Assembly: GCF_002278135.3 (NCBI RefSeq)
Contig: NZ_CP029425.2
Span: 1,588,001-1,652,000 of the forward strand
Reading direction: 5' to 3'
Length of the DNA: 64,000 nucleotides
Source of the DNA: Bradyrhizobium ottawaense
Lineage (GTDB): Bacteria; Pseudomonadota; Alphaproteobacteria; Rhizobiales; Xanthobacteraceae
The notes below the pieces were generated by a model. It saw nothing but the letters and a program-made list of their open reading frames with translations, ran no database searches and was not told where the DNA came from. This document shows, in pieces, positions 1-8,448 of the stretch (the stretch's first letter is position 1; each line of letters opens with the position of its first letter). The translations under genes and the position numbers were made by a program.

Positions 1-373
1 CGAAGCCGCCATCCTCGATGATCGAGAAGTGCACCTTGCGCACCTTGCCGTCATTGAGCATGGCCTCGCCGGTGCAATAGCGGCGCGGAATGTTGTCGGA
101 CTGCCAGGGCCGGAATGCGGTCTCGCGAACGGCGGAGAAGCCGGTGATCCTCAACGAGGAATTCCAGAACGTGCTTTCCTTTTCCCAGAACTGGGTAGCG
201 ATGGTCGGTAGCGCCCTGTCGCAATCGGCGACGGCGCCGTCATAGCGCGGTCCGCTCAGCCAGAAGTTCAGCTCCAGCGGATTGGCGGCCCTGGCCTCAC
301 CGAGCGACATCGCTCCGAACATGAGGCCGAGCACAGCGGCATAGCGGAGCAATTTCAGGAGGGGGGCGCGCAT
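1..373 (-). CDS. Secreted hypothetical protein, 3' end cut off by window edge
   Basis: The reading frame starts at the ATG at 373 and stays open through position 1, giving 124 residues; the C-terminus lies outside the window. It begins MRAPLLKLLRYAAVLGL and continues to an AxA-type signal peptidase site near residue 30 (GEARAANP), so it is probably exported. Two Cys (in VADCDRAL and RRYCTGEA) could form a disulphide. No domain is recognised with confidence. It runs divergently from the small secreted protein at 559. Codon use matches the neighbours. Confidence 0.7.
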   Translation of the reverse strand, partial: MRAPLLKLLRYAAVLGLMFGAMSLGEARAANPLELNFWLSGPRYDGAVADCDRALPTIATQFWEKESTFWNSSLRITGFSAVRETAFRPWQSDNIPRRYCTGEAMLNDGKVRKVHFSIIEDGGF

Positions 374-558
374 GGTCAATCCGGACAGCTAAGGTCTTGC
401 GAAGGTTGGACGGTGCCGCGAAGGCCGGGGGAGGTCAAGTGCAGCGCGGCAACACTTCGCCAGGAGTTGACCACAACTTCGTGGTTGGCAGGGCTTGGGT
501 TCTTTCCACTTTCCTTCCGGCACCGTAAACTGGCGACCAGCCAATTGGAGTGACGGGA

Positions 559-858
559 ATGCGAATCATTGCGGCCGCGGGTCTTCTCGCCAGCCTGGTT
601 GTCTCGGGCATGATGGCGAGCCAGTCGGCGCGCGCCGATTATGTGCCGCCATTCAAGGGCAACGACACCGGCGGCATCATCGCCTATTCGATGGCCACCC
701 AGGTCGACGCCCGGCAGGCCGCGGTCGACCACTGCGCGCGCTACGGCAAGGTCGTGAAATTCCTGGCGGTGCAGGCCTATGAGGGCGGTTACATCTCGTT
801 CTCCTGCCGCTGGGTGCCGTATGGCGCCGCCGACCAGCCGATCCGCACGCTCTACTGA
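559..858 (+). CDS. Small secreted protein, 99 aa, function unknown
   Basis: This 99-residue protein starts MRIIAAAGLLASLVVSG and has a Sec signal peptide ending at about residue 27 (SARADYVPP). The mature part has two Cys (DHCARYG and SFSCRWV) that could pair. I chose the ATG at 559 because a GGAG lies 8 bases before it; a GTG at 550 would add three residues. The gene runs in the same direction as the DUF3617 gene 45 bp downstream. No family is recognised. Confidence 0.7.
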   Translation: MRIIAAAGLLASLVVSGMMASQSARADYVPPFKGNDTGGIIAYSMATQVDARQAAVDHCARYGKVVKFLAVQAYEGGYISFSCRWVPYGAADQPIRTLY

Positions 859-903
859 GGCGCTGTCGTAACGCCGCACTCTCTCAGCCGGGAGCCTTTT
901 CAC

Positions 904-1434
904 ATGACGCGCAAACTCGCTTTGCTCGGCTCGGCCCTTTGCCTCGTGGTTTCGGCAGGCGGTGCCTTTGCCGACGACCTGCCGGTGCGCAAGGCCGGTC
1001 TTTGGGAGATGAAGCTGGTCACGAGCGGCTCGCCCGTGCCCGAGATGACCATGCAGCACTGCACCGACGAGACCGTCGACAAGGAGATGAGCAACAACGT
1101 CTCCCCGATGGCCAAGCAGATCTGCGCCAAGCAGGAGATCAAGAAGACCGCGACCGGCTATGTCAGCGATTCCGAGTGCAGCGTCGCCGGCGTCAGCACG
1201 ACCTCGCATGCCGAGATCACGGGCGATTTCAACTCGGCCTATACGGTGAAGACCTCCTCGCACGCACAAGGCGGTGTCGCCGGCGCTGCGGGACGCGATA
1301 CCACCATGACGCTGCAAGCCAAATGGCTTGGGGCCTGCAAACCGGACCAGAAGCCCGGCGACATCGTGATGCCCGGCGGCTTCAAGATGAACGTGCGCGA
1401 CATGGATAAGCTGAAGGCGCTGCTGCCGAAGTAG
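904..1434 (+). CDS. DUF3617 family secreted protein
   Basis: This 176-residue exported protein has a Sec signal peptide with cleavage expected after AFA (residues 22-24). The mature part has the DUF3617 pattern: an opening KAGLWEMKL, several conserved Cys (HCTDE, ICAKQ, ECSVAG, GACKPDQ) and a C-terminal beta-rich half containing the AKWLGACKPDQKPGD segment. DUF3617 proteins are common, uncharacterised periplasmic proteins of Proteobacteria. It is convergent with the sensor kinase gene, with a small repeat hairpin between them. Function unknown. Confidence 0.85.
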   Translation: MTRKLALLGSALCLVVSAGGAFADDLPVRKAGLWEMKLVTSGSPVPEMTMQHCTDETVDKEMSNNVSPMAKQICAKQEIKKTATGYVSDSECSVAGVSTTSHAEITGDFNSAYTVKTSSHAQGGVAGAAGRDTTMTLQAKWLGACKPDQKPGDIVMPGGFKMNVRDMDKLKALLPK

Positions 1435-1462
1435 GTAAGCGTTGCCCCGAAACCGGTGCGCT

Positions 1463-1492
1463 CCCTCGCCCCGTTCTTACGGGGAGAGGTGA
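1463..1492. repeat. RIME-like hairpin repeat
   Basis: A CTCGCCCCG / CGGGGAGAG inverted repeat lies between two convergent genes. The same hairpin core recurs near 31609, 31711, 44951, 45047, 47994 and 62081, and resembles the rhizobial intergenic mosaic elements. Confidence 0.6.
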
Positions 1493-1506
1493 GGCTGCAG
1501 CTACAG

Positions 1507-2895
1507 CTACACCGGTATCCGCACGCTCGCCCGCAGTCCCCCCATCGGACTGTCGCCGAGGGTGATGTCGCCGCCATGCGAGCGGGCGATGTCGCGGGCG
1601 ATGGCAAGGCCAAGGCCCGTGCCGCCTTCATCCTGGTTGCGGGCGTTGTCGAGCCGCAGGAACGGCTTGAACACTTCTTCGCGCAAATGCGCGGGAATGC
1701 CGGGGCCGTCGTCGTCGATCGTCACGGTCAAATAACGGTGATCGCGCTGGCCGGTGATGGCGATGGCCTTGCCGTAGCGCGCCGCGTTGGTGACGAGATT
1801 GGCGAGGCAGCGTTTGAACGAGGCCGGCTTCACCGTCACGACGGGCAGGCCGTGGAAGGCGACGGTCGCGGTGTGACCGTGGCGCTCGGCGTCGCCGCGC
1901 AGCTCCTCGAGCGCCTGCGCCATGTCGGTCGGCTGCGACTGCTCGCCGGAATCGCCGCGGGCGAAGGCGAGGTAATCCTCCAGCATCATCGACATTTCGT
2001 CGACGTCCTTGCGCATGCCCTCGAGCTCGGGGCTGTCGCCGATCAGCGCCAGCTCCAGCTTGAAGCGGGTCAGGATGGTGCGCAGATCGTGGCTGACGCC
2101 GGCGAGCATCGCGGTGCGCTGCTCCATGGTGCGCTCGATGCGCGACTTCATCTCGAGGAAGGCGACCGCCGCGCGCCGCACCTCGCGCGCGCCCCTGGGG
2201 CGGAAGTTCGGCGCTTCGCGGCCCTTGCCGAAGCTTTCGGCGGCGTCGGCAAGACGCAGGATCGGCTTGATCTGGTTGCGCAGGAACAGCACGGCCACGA
2301 TCAGCAAAATCGAGGACGTGCCGACCATCCAGAACAGGAATATCTCCGAGTTGGAGGCATAGGCGGCGCTGCGCTGCGCGAACACGCGCATCACGGCATC
2401 GTCGAGCTGGATGCGGATCTCGACGAGATTGGAGCGGCCGACCGTGTCAATCCAGAACGAGCGCCCGATCTGGCGGCCGAGCTGCACCGACAGCGTCTGG
2501 TCGAGCAGCGAGAAGAACGGCTTTGGTCCCGGCGGCGGCATGTCGCCGGCGGGCAGGAAATCGACGACGAGGCCGAGGCGCTGCTGGGCGATGCGGCGGA
2601 TCTGCTCGCGATCCCGGTCTTGCGGATACCCCTTGTAGACGTCGATCAGCGCGGCGATGTCCTGCACCACGGCGGCCGACAGTCGGCGCGTCACCGTATT
2701 CCAGTGCCGCTCCATGAACACGAAGGCCACGACCGATTGCAGCACCACCATCGGCACAATCATGATGAGCAGCGCGCGGGCGTAGAGGCCGGTCGGCATC
2801 CACCCCTTGAACGCGTTGCCCATCCAGCCGTTGACGGCGGAGACGCGGCCGGCGGCGCTTCGGAGCAGCGTCAGGCCGGTATCGATCGTGCTCAT
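1507..2895 (-). CDS. EnvZ-type sensor histidine kinase
   Basis: This 462-residue inner-membrane kinase is the sensor partner of the upstream response regulator. Two membrane segments (about 40-61 and 186-206) flank a periplasmic sensing region. A HAMP linker follows (about 207-260), then the dimerisation helix with phospho-acceptor His269 in GVSHDLRT, and an HATPase domain with an N box (NLVTNAARYG, 366-375), a G1 box (DDDGPGI, 394-400) and a G2 box (GGTGLGL, 424-430). All catalytic motifs are intact. It starts 18 bp after the response regulator, so the two are co-transcribed. The signal is unknown. The arrangement resembles the regulator cluster next to rhizobial petPR. Confidence 0.93.
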   Translation of the reverse strand: MSTIDTGLTLLRSAAGRVSAVNGWMGNAFKGWMPTGLYARALLIMIVPMVVLQSVVAFVFMERHWNTVTRRLSAAVVQDIAALIDVYKGYPQDRDREQIRRIAQQRLGLVVDFLPAGDMPPPGPKPFFSLLDQTLSVQLGRQIGRSFWIDTVGRSNLVEIRIQLDDAVMRVFAQRSAAYASNSEIFLFWMVGTSSILLIVAVLFLRNQIKPILRLADAAESFGKGREAPNFRPRGAREVRRAAVAFLEMKSRIERTMEQRTAMLAGVSHDLRTILTRFKLELALIGDSPELEGMRKDVDEMSMMLEDYLAFARGDSGEQSQPTDMAQALEELRGDAERHGHTATVAFHGLPVVTVKPASFKRCLANLVTNAARYGKAIAITGQRDHRYLTVTIDDDGPGIPAHLREEVFKPFLRLDNARNQDEGGTGLGLAIARDIARSHGGDITLGDSPMGGLRASVRIPV

Positions 2896-2913
2896 CGGTC
2901 GCGCTTCACTGAT

Positions 2914-3645
2914 TTATGGCGAGGCTACCAGCCGGTAGCCGATGCCGCGCACCGCCTGGAGGAACAGCGGATTGGCGGGGTCTGTCTCGATCTTGCGCCT
3001 GAGGCGGTTGATCTGCACGTCGACGGCGCGCTCGTTGACGCTGCCGTTGCCGGTCAGCGCACTGCGCGGCACGGTCTCGCCCGGCGTCTCCGAGAGGATG
3101 CGCAGCATCTCGCGCTCGCGGTCGGTGAGGTGGATGACCTCCTCGCCCTGGCGCAGTTCACCGCGATCGAGATGATAGACGTAGGGACCGAACGCGATCT
3201 TCTCCACCGTCGTGGCCTGCGGCGGCGGCGCGGCGCGCTTGAGGATGTTGTTGATGCGCAGCGCCAGCTCGCGCGGCTCGAACGGTTTCGCCACGTAGTC
3301 GTCGGCGCCGATCTGCAGGCCCTCGATGCGCGCTTCCGCCTCGTGTCGTGCCGTCAACATCACGATCGGCACGGAGGAGGATGTCCGGATGAAGCGGGCG
3401 AGATCGAAGCCGGTCTCGCCGGGCATCATCACGTCGAGGATCAAGAGGTCGAAATGCAGGCCCAGCAGTTTCGAGCGTGCATCGCCGGCGCTCGCGGCGG
3501 TGGTGACGCGGTAGCCCTCGGCGGCGAGGAAGCGCGAGAGCAGATCGCGGATGCGGCGGTCGTCGTCGACGAGCAGCAGATGCGGCGCGTCATCGGCCGG
3601 GCGCGCCGGCGGGCGGGCGAGAGTGGCAGCGAGCGTCACGGTCAC
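2914..3645 (-). CDS. OmpR-family response regulator (PetR-like)
   Basis: The protein has 243 residues: a 20-residue N-terminal tail, a receiver domain with an acidic pocket (VDDD, 26-29), phospho-acceptor Asp71 in LILDVMMPGE and Lys120, then a winged-helix DNA-binding domain ending in a GIGYRL motif. The GTG start at 3645 overlaps the MarR stop codon (GTGA), implying translational coupling; a GTG at 3639 is an alternative. The MarR-then-OmpR order beside ilvE matches what I recall of rhizobial petP-petR, so it may be PetR, which affects cytochrome bc1 gene expression in Rhodobacter. That assignment rests on context rather than on a sequence search. Confidence 0.93.
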   Translation of the reverse strand: MTVTLAATLARPPARPADDAPHLLLVDDDRRIRDLLSRFLAAEGYRVTTAASAGDARSKLLGLHFDLLILDVMMPGETGFDLARFIRTSSSVPIVMLTARHEAEARIEGLQIGADDYVAKPFEPRELALRINNILKRAAPPPQATTVEKIAFGPYVYHLDRGELRQGEEVIHLTDREREMLRILSETPGETVPRSALTGNGSVNERAVDVQINRLRRKIETDPANPLFLQAVRGIGYRLVASP

Positions 3646-4184
3646 TCCTTGGCGTCGTGGTTGACGGAAGCGAAGATCGTCTCGAGCACCTTGTCCGGAT
3701 CGTCGCGATCGATCATCGCGCGCAAGAAGCGCTTGACGGTTTCCGCATCCTGCGGACCCATTTCGGCGAGCGCCTTGGTGATCCGCGTGGTCTGCAGACC
3801 GGCGAGCTTCTGCACCAGCGCCTCGCCCTTCGGCGTCGCGTAGAGCAGGCGCTGGCGGCGGTCATTGTCGCCGGTCTTCTGTACGATGTAGCCCTCGTCC
3901 AGCAGCTGCTTGAGCACGCGGCCGAGCGATTGCTTGGTGATGCGCAGGACGTCGAGCAGATCGGCGACCTTGAGGCCGGGATAGCGGTAGACGAAGTGCA
4001 TGACCCGGTGGTGGGCGCGGCCGAAGCCGAAAGCCTCCAGCTCCTGGTCGGGATCGCCGACGAAGTCGCGATAGGCGAAGAACAGTAGCTCGATGATATC
4101 CCAGCGCAAATTGCCTCCGTCGTCTGCGGCCGGCTTGGGCTCGGCGGCGTCGTGAGAGGAAGTCGCGAAATTTATGTCAGGCAT
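3642..4184 (-). CDS. MarR-family transcriptional regulator (PetP-like)
   Basis: This 180-residue winged-helix regulator starts MPDINFATSS. The fold is seen in the helix run FGRAHHRVMHFVYRYPG, the recognition helix ITKQSLGRVLKQL and the wing KTGDNDRRQRLLYAT. I chose the ATG at 4184; a TTG-type extension of 15 residues upstream would run into the shared promoter. It overlaps the response regulator by four bases, forming a three-gene regulatory operon with the sensor kinase, and diverges from ilvE. Three ATTGA half-sites just upstream could be its operator. The ligand is unknown. Confidence 0.9.
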   Translation of the reverse strand: MPDINFATSSHDAAEPKPAADDGGNLRWDIIELLFFAYRDFVGDPDQELEAFGFGRAHHRVMHFVYRYPGLKVADLLDVLRITKQSLGRVLKQLLDEGYIVQKTGDNDRRQRLLYATPKGEALVQKLAGLQTTRITKALAEMGPQDAETVKRFLRAMIDRDDPDKVLETIFASVNHDAKE

Positions 4185-4224
4185 ATTGACGTATCTTGGG
4201 TTCAATGTTACAAAACGATTGACC
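4185..4224 (+). promoter_or_regulatory. Candidate promoter and operator between marR-type gene and ilvE
   Basis: On the plus strand TTGACG (4186-4191) and TACAAA (4209-4214) are separated by 17 bases, a good sigma-70-type promoter for ilvE with a long leader. Three half-sites alternate in orientation: ATTGA (4185-4189), TCAAT (4202-4206) and ATTGA (4218-4222), at about 16-17 bp spacing. This is the layout expected of a MarR-type operator, and it overlaps the start of the regulator gene. Binding is inferred only. Confidence 0.45.
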
Positions 4225-4521
4225 AGCACGAAATTTTAGATCGTTTCGCGCGGGTGGCATCGAAGCAGGGCGGCTGGAGAGAGCCGGACAGGCGACGACG
4301 GCCGGATCAGATCTACCGTGCGATTGTCGAGCGGCGTTTCGGCAAAACATACTGGACTTCCGCCTTCCGCAAAAGCATGTCCTCGGCGATATGCTGGCCA
4401 CGGAAACCGGCCGTAACAAGGCTGGCGGCGGTCCGGCCTAAAACCAATCAAGCCAGCCGGGCCCGAAAAGGGCAGGCCGGCGCCAGAACGGCGCCGCCAC
4501 CGGCAAGCGGGAGGCAAGGAC

Positions 4522-5604
4522 ATGAGCATGAAATTCGACATCCAGCCCGCATCCAATCCGACGTCCGAGAAGGACCGCGTGGCCAAGCTGGTGGACCCCG
4601 GCTTCGGACGAGTCTTCACCGATCACATGGCGATCGTGCGCTACAACCAGGCCAAGGGCGGCTGGTACGAGGCGAAGATCGAGGCACGCGCCAACTTCCA
4701 GATGGATCCGGCCGGCGCGGTGCTGCACTACGCCCAGGAAATCTTCGAGGGCCTCAAGGCCTACAAGCGCGACGATGGCGGCGTGAACCTGTTCCGTCCC
4801 GACGCCAATGCGCGGCGCTTCAAGGATTCCGCCGACCGCATGGCGATGGCGCAGCTGCCCGAGGACGTCTTCATCGAGGCGGTCGAGCAGGTCGTGCGTA
4901 TCGACCGCGCTTGGATGCCGGGCGGCGAGGGCAGCCTCTACCTGCGGCCCTTCATGATCGCGAGCGAGACCTTCCTCGGCGTCAAGCCGTCGTCCGAATA
5001 TATCTTCGCCGTCATCGCTTCGCCGGTCGGCTCCTACTTCAAGGGCGGGCCTGCGCCGGTGTCGATCTGGGTCTCGGAGAATTACACGCGCGCGGCCGTC
5101 GGCGGCACCGGTGCCGTCAAATGCGGCGGCAATTATGCCGCGAGCCTGCGTGCCCAGGCCGAAGCGATCCAGCATGGCTGCGATCAGGTCGTCTTCCTCG
5201 ACGCGGTCGAGCGCCGCTACATCGAGGAGCTCGGCGGCATGAACGTGTTCTTCGTGTTCGACGACGGCTCGCTTTCGACGCCGCCGCTCGGGACCATCCT
5301 GCCCGGCATCACCCGCGACTCCATCATCGCGCTGGCAAAGGATGCCGGCAAGACCGTGCGCGAGGAGCCGTATTCGCTCGACCAGTGGCGCAAGGATGCG
5401 GCCAGCGGCAAGCTGAAGGAAGCGTTTGCCTGTGGCACCGCGGCCGTGATCTCGCCGATCGGCAAGGTGCGCTCGGTGAGCGGTGATTTCGAAATCAGCG
5501 GCGGCGCCGCCGGCCCCGTCGCCATGGGCCTGCGCAAGCAGCTCGTCGACATCCAGTACGGCCGCACCAACGATCCCCACAACTGGATCCGCAAGGTGTT
5601 TTGA
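4522..5604 (+). CDS. ilvE: Branched-chain amino acid aminotransferase
   Basis: This class IV PLP-dependent transaminase makes leucine, isoleucine and valine from their 2-oxo acids with glutamate. At 360 residues it is the longer bacterial/mitochondrial BCAT type. The PLP Lys is Lys200 in GAVKCGGNYAAS; the EIFEGLKAYK segment (73-82), LRPFMIA (141-147) and EELGGMNVFFV are typical of the family. The ATG at 4522 follows GGGAGGCAAGGA. It diverges from the MarR operon across 337 bases that carry a promoter near 4186 and no other gene. A strong hairpin follows the stop codon. Confidence 0.95.
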   Translation: MSMKFDIQPASNPTSEKDRVAKLVDPGFGRVFTDHMAIVRYNQAKGGWYEAKIEARANFQMDPAGAVLHYAQEIFEGLKAYKRDDGGVNLFRPDANARRFKDSADRMAMAQLPEDVFIEAVEQVVRIDRAWMPGGEGSLYLRPFMIASETFLGVKPSSEYIFAVIASPVGSYFKGGPAPVSIWVSENYTRAAVGGTGAVKCGGNYAASLRAQAEAIQHGCDQVVFLDAVERRYIEELGGMNVFFVFDDGSLSTPPLGTILPGITRDSIIALAKDAGKTVREEPYSLDQWRKDAASGKLKEAFACGTAAVISPIGKVRSVSGDFEISGGAAGPVAMGLRKQLVDIQYGRTNDPHNWIRKVF

Positions 5605-5612
5605 GATACGCC

Positions 5613-5655
5613 GATGCGCGTTTCCCCTCTCGTGAGCAGAGGGGAAACGCGCATC
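5613..5655 (+). terminator. Hairpin downstream of ilvE, probable terminator
   Basis: A perfect 18-bp stem (GATGCGCGTTTCCCCTCT at 5613-5630 with its complement at 5638-5655) closes a 7-base loop, 8 bases after the ilvE stop. The tail GTTTGTGGTTTTT is T-rich but interrupted, so termination is likely but not certain. Confidence 0.65.
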
Positions 5656-5739
5656 GTTTGTGGTTTTTCGTGCACTGAACGTGCCGTTGCCGACATGCGA
5701 CAAAGTCTGGACACATCTGGACATCAGGACTTCGCAACC

Positions 5740-6264
5740 ATGGCAACGAAACTCTCCCAACCCATGAAATGGGTCGTTCTCGCCGCAATCGCCGGCGTTT
5801 CCGTTTTCGGCATCCTGACCATCGGCCCGATGCATGAGGTGGTCGCGCAAGATCGCTCGCCGATCGTCGATGTGCGCACCAGCGATCCCGAGATGAATGC
5901 CGCGATCGCGCGCGCCCGTGGCTCGCTTCCAACTTTCTGGGCCTCCTATGACACGCCGAAGCCGTCGGAGGCTGGGCACGCCCTGAAGGTGCGCTTCTCG
6001 ACCCGCAAGGGCGGTGAGCACATCTGGATCGGCGGGGTGAAGAAGCGGCCTGACGGGACCTATTCTGGTCTCCTCGCCAACGAACCGCGTGACCTGCCAG
6101 GCAAGCGGGCCGGCGACGAGGTCAAGTTCACCGAGGCTGACATTTCGGACTGGATGTTCATGCGCAACGGCAAGATCGTCGGCGGCGAAACCATCAAGCC
6201 GACGCTGAAGTCGCTGCCGAAGGCGGACGCGGATGCCCTGAGAGCGCGGATGGAGAAGCCGTAA
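5740..6264 (+). CDS. Membrane-anchored DUF2314 protein
   Basis: This 174-residue protein has one N-terminal hydrophobic segment (about 12-30, [17 protein letters not shown]) that could be a signal anchor. The remainder looks like DUF2314: [16 protein letters not shown], a central [15 protein letters not shown] strand pair and a C-terminal [13 protein letters not shown] followed by GKIVGG. Some DUF2314 proteins are annotated as YegJ-like; function is unknown. I chose the ATG at 5740 (AGGA 10 bases upstream); an ATG at 5695 would place 15 polar residues ahead of the hydrophobic segment. A dumbbell repeat follows. Confidence 0.8.
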   Translation: MATKLSQPMKWVVLAAIAGVSVFGILTIGPMHEVVAQDRSPIVDVRTSDPEMNAAIARARGSLPTFWASYDTPKPSEAGHALKVRFSTRKGGEHIWIGGVKKRPDGTYSGLLANEPRDLPGKRAGDEVKFTEADISDWMFMRNGKIVGGETIKPTLKSLPKADADALRARMEKP

Positions 6265-6270
6265 AGGTTG

Positions 6271-6357
6271 GCCGTCATTCCGGGATGGTCCGAAGTACCA
6301 GACCCGGAATCTCGAGATTCCGGGTTCGATGCTTGCGCATCGCCCCGGAATGACGGC
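6271..6357. repeat. Dumbbell repeat, TCATTCCGGG family
   Basis: Outer arms GCCGTCATTCCGGG and its complement bound the element, and a perfect 24-bp palindrome (ACCCGGAATCTC and its complement, 6302-6325) sits in the middle. The DNA can fold as one long hairpin or as two side-by-side hairpins. Relatives lie at 11692, 13620 and 38690. It lies 52 bp before hisS. Confidence 0.85.
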
Positions 6358-6409
6358 GTCCCCTAAGCACCGGTTGCCGCTTCGCGCCCCGGCTGGTAAA
6401 TGCCGGCGC

Positions 6410-7930
6410 ATGGCCGAGAAACCCAAAAAACCCCAGAAACTGAAGGCGCGCCTGCCGCGCGGGCTCGAGGATCGCGATCCCTCAGCGATCCGGGCGACGC
6501 GCGAGATGGTCGAGAAGATCCGCGCCGTCTACGAGCTCTACGGCTTCGAGCCGGTGGAAACGCCGGCGATGGAATACACCGATGCGCTCGGCAAGTTCCT
6601 GCCCGACCAGGACCGTCCGAACGAGGGCGTGTTCTCGTTCCAGGACGACGACGAGCAGTGGATCAGCCTGCGCTACGATTTGACCGCGCCACTCGCCCGC
6701 TACGTCGGCGAGCGCTACGGCACCGACGCTCTTGTCTTGCCCTACCGCAGCTACCGGGTCGGCCATGTCTTCCGCAACGAAAAGCCCGGCCCGGGCCGAT
6801 TCCGGCAGTTCATGCAGTTCGACGCCGACACCGTCGGCTCGGCAACGCCGGCGGCGGATGCCGAGATCTGCATGATGGCCGCGGACACGATGGAGGCGCT
6901 CGGCATCGCGCGCGGCTCCTATGTCGTGAAGGTCAACAACCGCAAAGTGCTCGACGGCGTGCTGGAGGCCATCGGGCTCGGCGGCGACGAGAACGCAGGC
7001 CGCAGGCTGACCGTGCTGCGCGCGATCGACAAGCTCGACAAGTTTTCCGCCGACGAAGTGCGCAAATTGCTCGGTCCCGGACGATGGGACGGCGGCGAGG
7101 AAGGCAAGGGCGATTTCACGAAGGGCGCCAATTTGAGCGAGGCGGAGGCTGATGTCGTGCTCGCCATCACCAAGCCGCGCGAGGATTGGAAAGAGGCCAT
7201 TGCCGCGGCCGAAACCTACCTCGCCAAGAGCGAGATCGGTCAGGCCGGCGTGAGCGAGCTGGACGAGATTGCCAAGCTGGTCACGGCGTCGGGTTACGGT
7301 GCGGACCGCATCAAGATCGATCCCTCCGTCGTGCGCGGCCTCGAATACTACACCGGCCCCGTCTACGAGGTCGAACTGCTGCTCGAGACCAAGGACGAGA
7401 AGGGCCGCCCGGTGCGCTTCGGCTCGGTCGGCGGGGGCGGGCGTTACGATGGCCTGGTCTCGCGCTTCCGCGGCGAGCCCGTGCCGGCGACCGGCTTCTC
7501 GATCGGCGTCTCGCGGCTCCAGGCCGCGCTGACGCTGCTCGGCAAGCTCGACACCAAGCCGGAGTTCGGTCCCGTCGTCGTGACCGTGTTCGACCGCGAC
7601 CGCGTCGCCGACTATCAGAAGATGGTGGCTAGCTTGCGCGCCGCCGGCATCCGCGCCGAGCTCTATCTCGGCAATCCCAAGAACATGGGCAACCAGCTCA
7701 AATATGCCGACCGCCGCAATTCACCGTGCGTGATCATCCAGGGCTCGGATGAAAAGGCGCGCGGCGAGCTGCAGATCAAGGATCTGATCGAAGGCGCGAA
7801 GGCGGCCGCGGCGATCGCCTCCAACCAGGAATGGCGCGAGAGCCGACCGGCGCAATTCTCGTGCAGCGAAGCCGATCTCGTCACCAAGGTGCGTGAGGTC
7901 CTGGCCCGTCATGACGTAAAGTGGGGATAG
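6410..7930 (+). CDS. hisS: Histidyl-tRNA synthetase
   Basis: This class II aminoacyl-tRNA synthetase charges tRNA-His in the cytoplasm. It has 506 residues, longer than the E. coli enzyme because of a basic N-terminal tail ([14 protein letters not shown]) and an insertion around 190-300. The active-site motifs are present: SLRYDLTAP (86-94), motif 2 with [17 protein letters not shown] (118-134), the HisA signature [14 protein letters not shown] (307-320) and motif 3 [13 protein letters not shown] (341-353). The anticodon-binding domain occupies about 385-506. The ATG at 6410 is the first start outside the repeat. It is probably transcribed alone. Confidence 0.96.
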   Translation: MAEKPKKPQKLKARLPRGLEDRDPSAIRATREMVEKIRAVYELYGFEPVETPAMEYTDALGKFLPDQDRPNEGVFSFQDDDEQWISLRYDLTAPLARYVGERYGTDALVLPYRSYRVGHVFRNEKPGPGRFRQFMQFDADTVGSATPAADAEICMMAADTMEALGIARGSYVVKVNNRKVLDGVLEAIGLGGDENAGRRLTVLRAIDKLDKFSADEVRKLLGPGRWDGGEEGKGDFTKGANLSEAEADVVLAITKPREDWKEAIAAAETYLAKSEIGQAGVSELDEIAKLVTASGYGADRIKIDPSVVRGLEYYTGPVYEVELLLETKDEKGRPVRFGSVGGGGRYDGLVSRFRGEPVPATGFSIGVSRLQAALTLLGKLDTKPEFGPVVVTVFDRDRVADYQKMVASLRAAGIRAELYLGNPKNMGNQLKYADRRNSPCVIIQGSDEKARGELQIKDLIEGAKAAAAIASNQEWRESRPAQFSCSEADLVTKVREVLARHDVKWG

Positions 7931-7944
7931 CTATTCCGCCAGGC

Positions 7945-8028
7945 CGTCATGCCCGGGCTTGTCCCGGGCATCGACGTCTTGTTTGATGGATAAGCACGTG
8001 AATGGCCGGGACAAGCCCGGCCATGACG
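7945..8028. repeat. Dumbbell repeat, GTCATGCCCGGG family
   Basis: The left arm CGTCATGCCCGGGCTTGTCC carries its own inner hairpin (GCCCGGGCTTGTCCCGGGC) and is mirrored by a right arm ending GGACAAGCCCGGCCATGACG. Close relatives are at 17665 and 43239. It fills the gap between hisS and the tautomerase gene. Confidence 0.85.
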
Positions 8029-8048
8029 ACAGCAACAGGGAGAAAACA

Positions 8049-8252
8049 ATGCCTGAGATCACTGTCAGCATGGCCGAAGGCCGCACCGACGAGCAGAAGG
8101 CCGGCATGATGCGCGACATCACCCAGGCGTTGGTGAAGAATCTCGGCGTCGATGCCGATGCCGTCGTCATCCAGATCAACGAAGCCCCGCTCCGTCACAA
8201 GATGAAGGGCGGCAAGACCTTCGTGGAGCGCGCGGCGGCGGCGAAGAAGTAG
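8049..8252 (+). CDS. 4-oxalocrotonate tautomerase family protein
   Basis: This 67-residue protein begins MPEITVSMAEGRTDEQK; after removal of Met the N-terminal Pro would be the catalytic base of the tautomerase superfamily. The length and the helix DEQKAGMMRDITQALVKNLG followed by the strand DAVVIQINEAP match 4-OT small subunits, which work as hexamers. Arg/Lys positions in the second half (PLRHKMKGGKTF) differ from classical xylH, so the substrate cannot be inferred. The start follows GGGAGAAAACA. Repeats lie on both sides, so it is probably a single-gene unit. Confidence 0.88.
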   Translation: MPEITVSMAEGRTDEQKAGMMRDITQALVKNLGVDADAVVIQINEAPLRHKMKGGKTFVERAAAAKK

Positions 8253-8276
8253 CCACTGGCGGTTCGGCATTCACCG

Positions 8277-8433
8277 CTGTCGTCCCGGACAAGCGTCAGC
8301 GCAGATCCGGGACCCATAACCACAGGGAGCGGTTATCTGGCCAGCTGGTAACTCCGAATCTTCGCCAAAGTCGATCCTGTGGTTATGGGTCCCGGATCAG
8401 CGCTCGCTACGCTCGGTTGTCCGGGACGACAGC
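8277..8433. repeat. Dumbbell repeat, GTCGTCCCGGACAAGCG family
   Basis: Outer arms GCTGTCGTCCCGGACAA and its complement enclose two inner copies of the ACCCATAACCACAGG / CCTGTGGTTATGGGT inverted repeat. Relatives are at 9824, 35473 and 52636. Confidence 0.85.
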
Positions 8434-8448
8434 GGAGTTTGAGGCACC

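Noticed and set aside
1456..3843. A nearly 800-codon plus-strand open frame over the two-component genes
   Set aside because: It is the antisense image of the kinase and response regulator, which carry all catalytic motifs on the minus strand.
4438..6426. Long minus-strand open frame over ilvE and the DUF2314 gene
   Set aside because: It spans two unrelated plus-strand genes and their terminator hairpin and has no recognisable domain.
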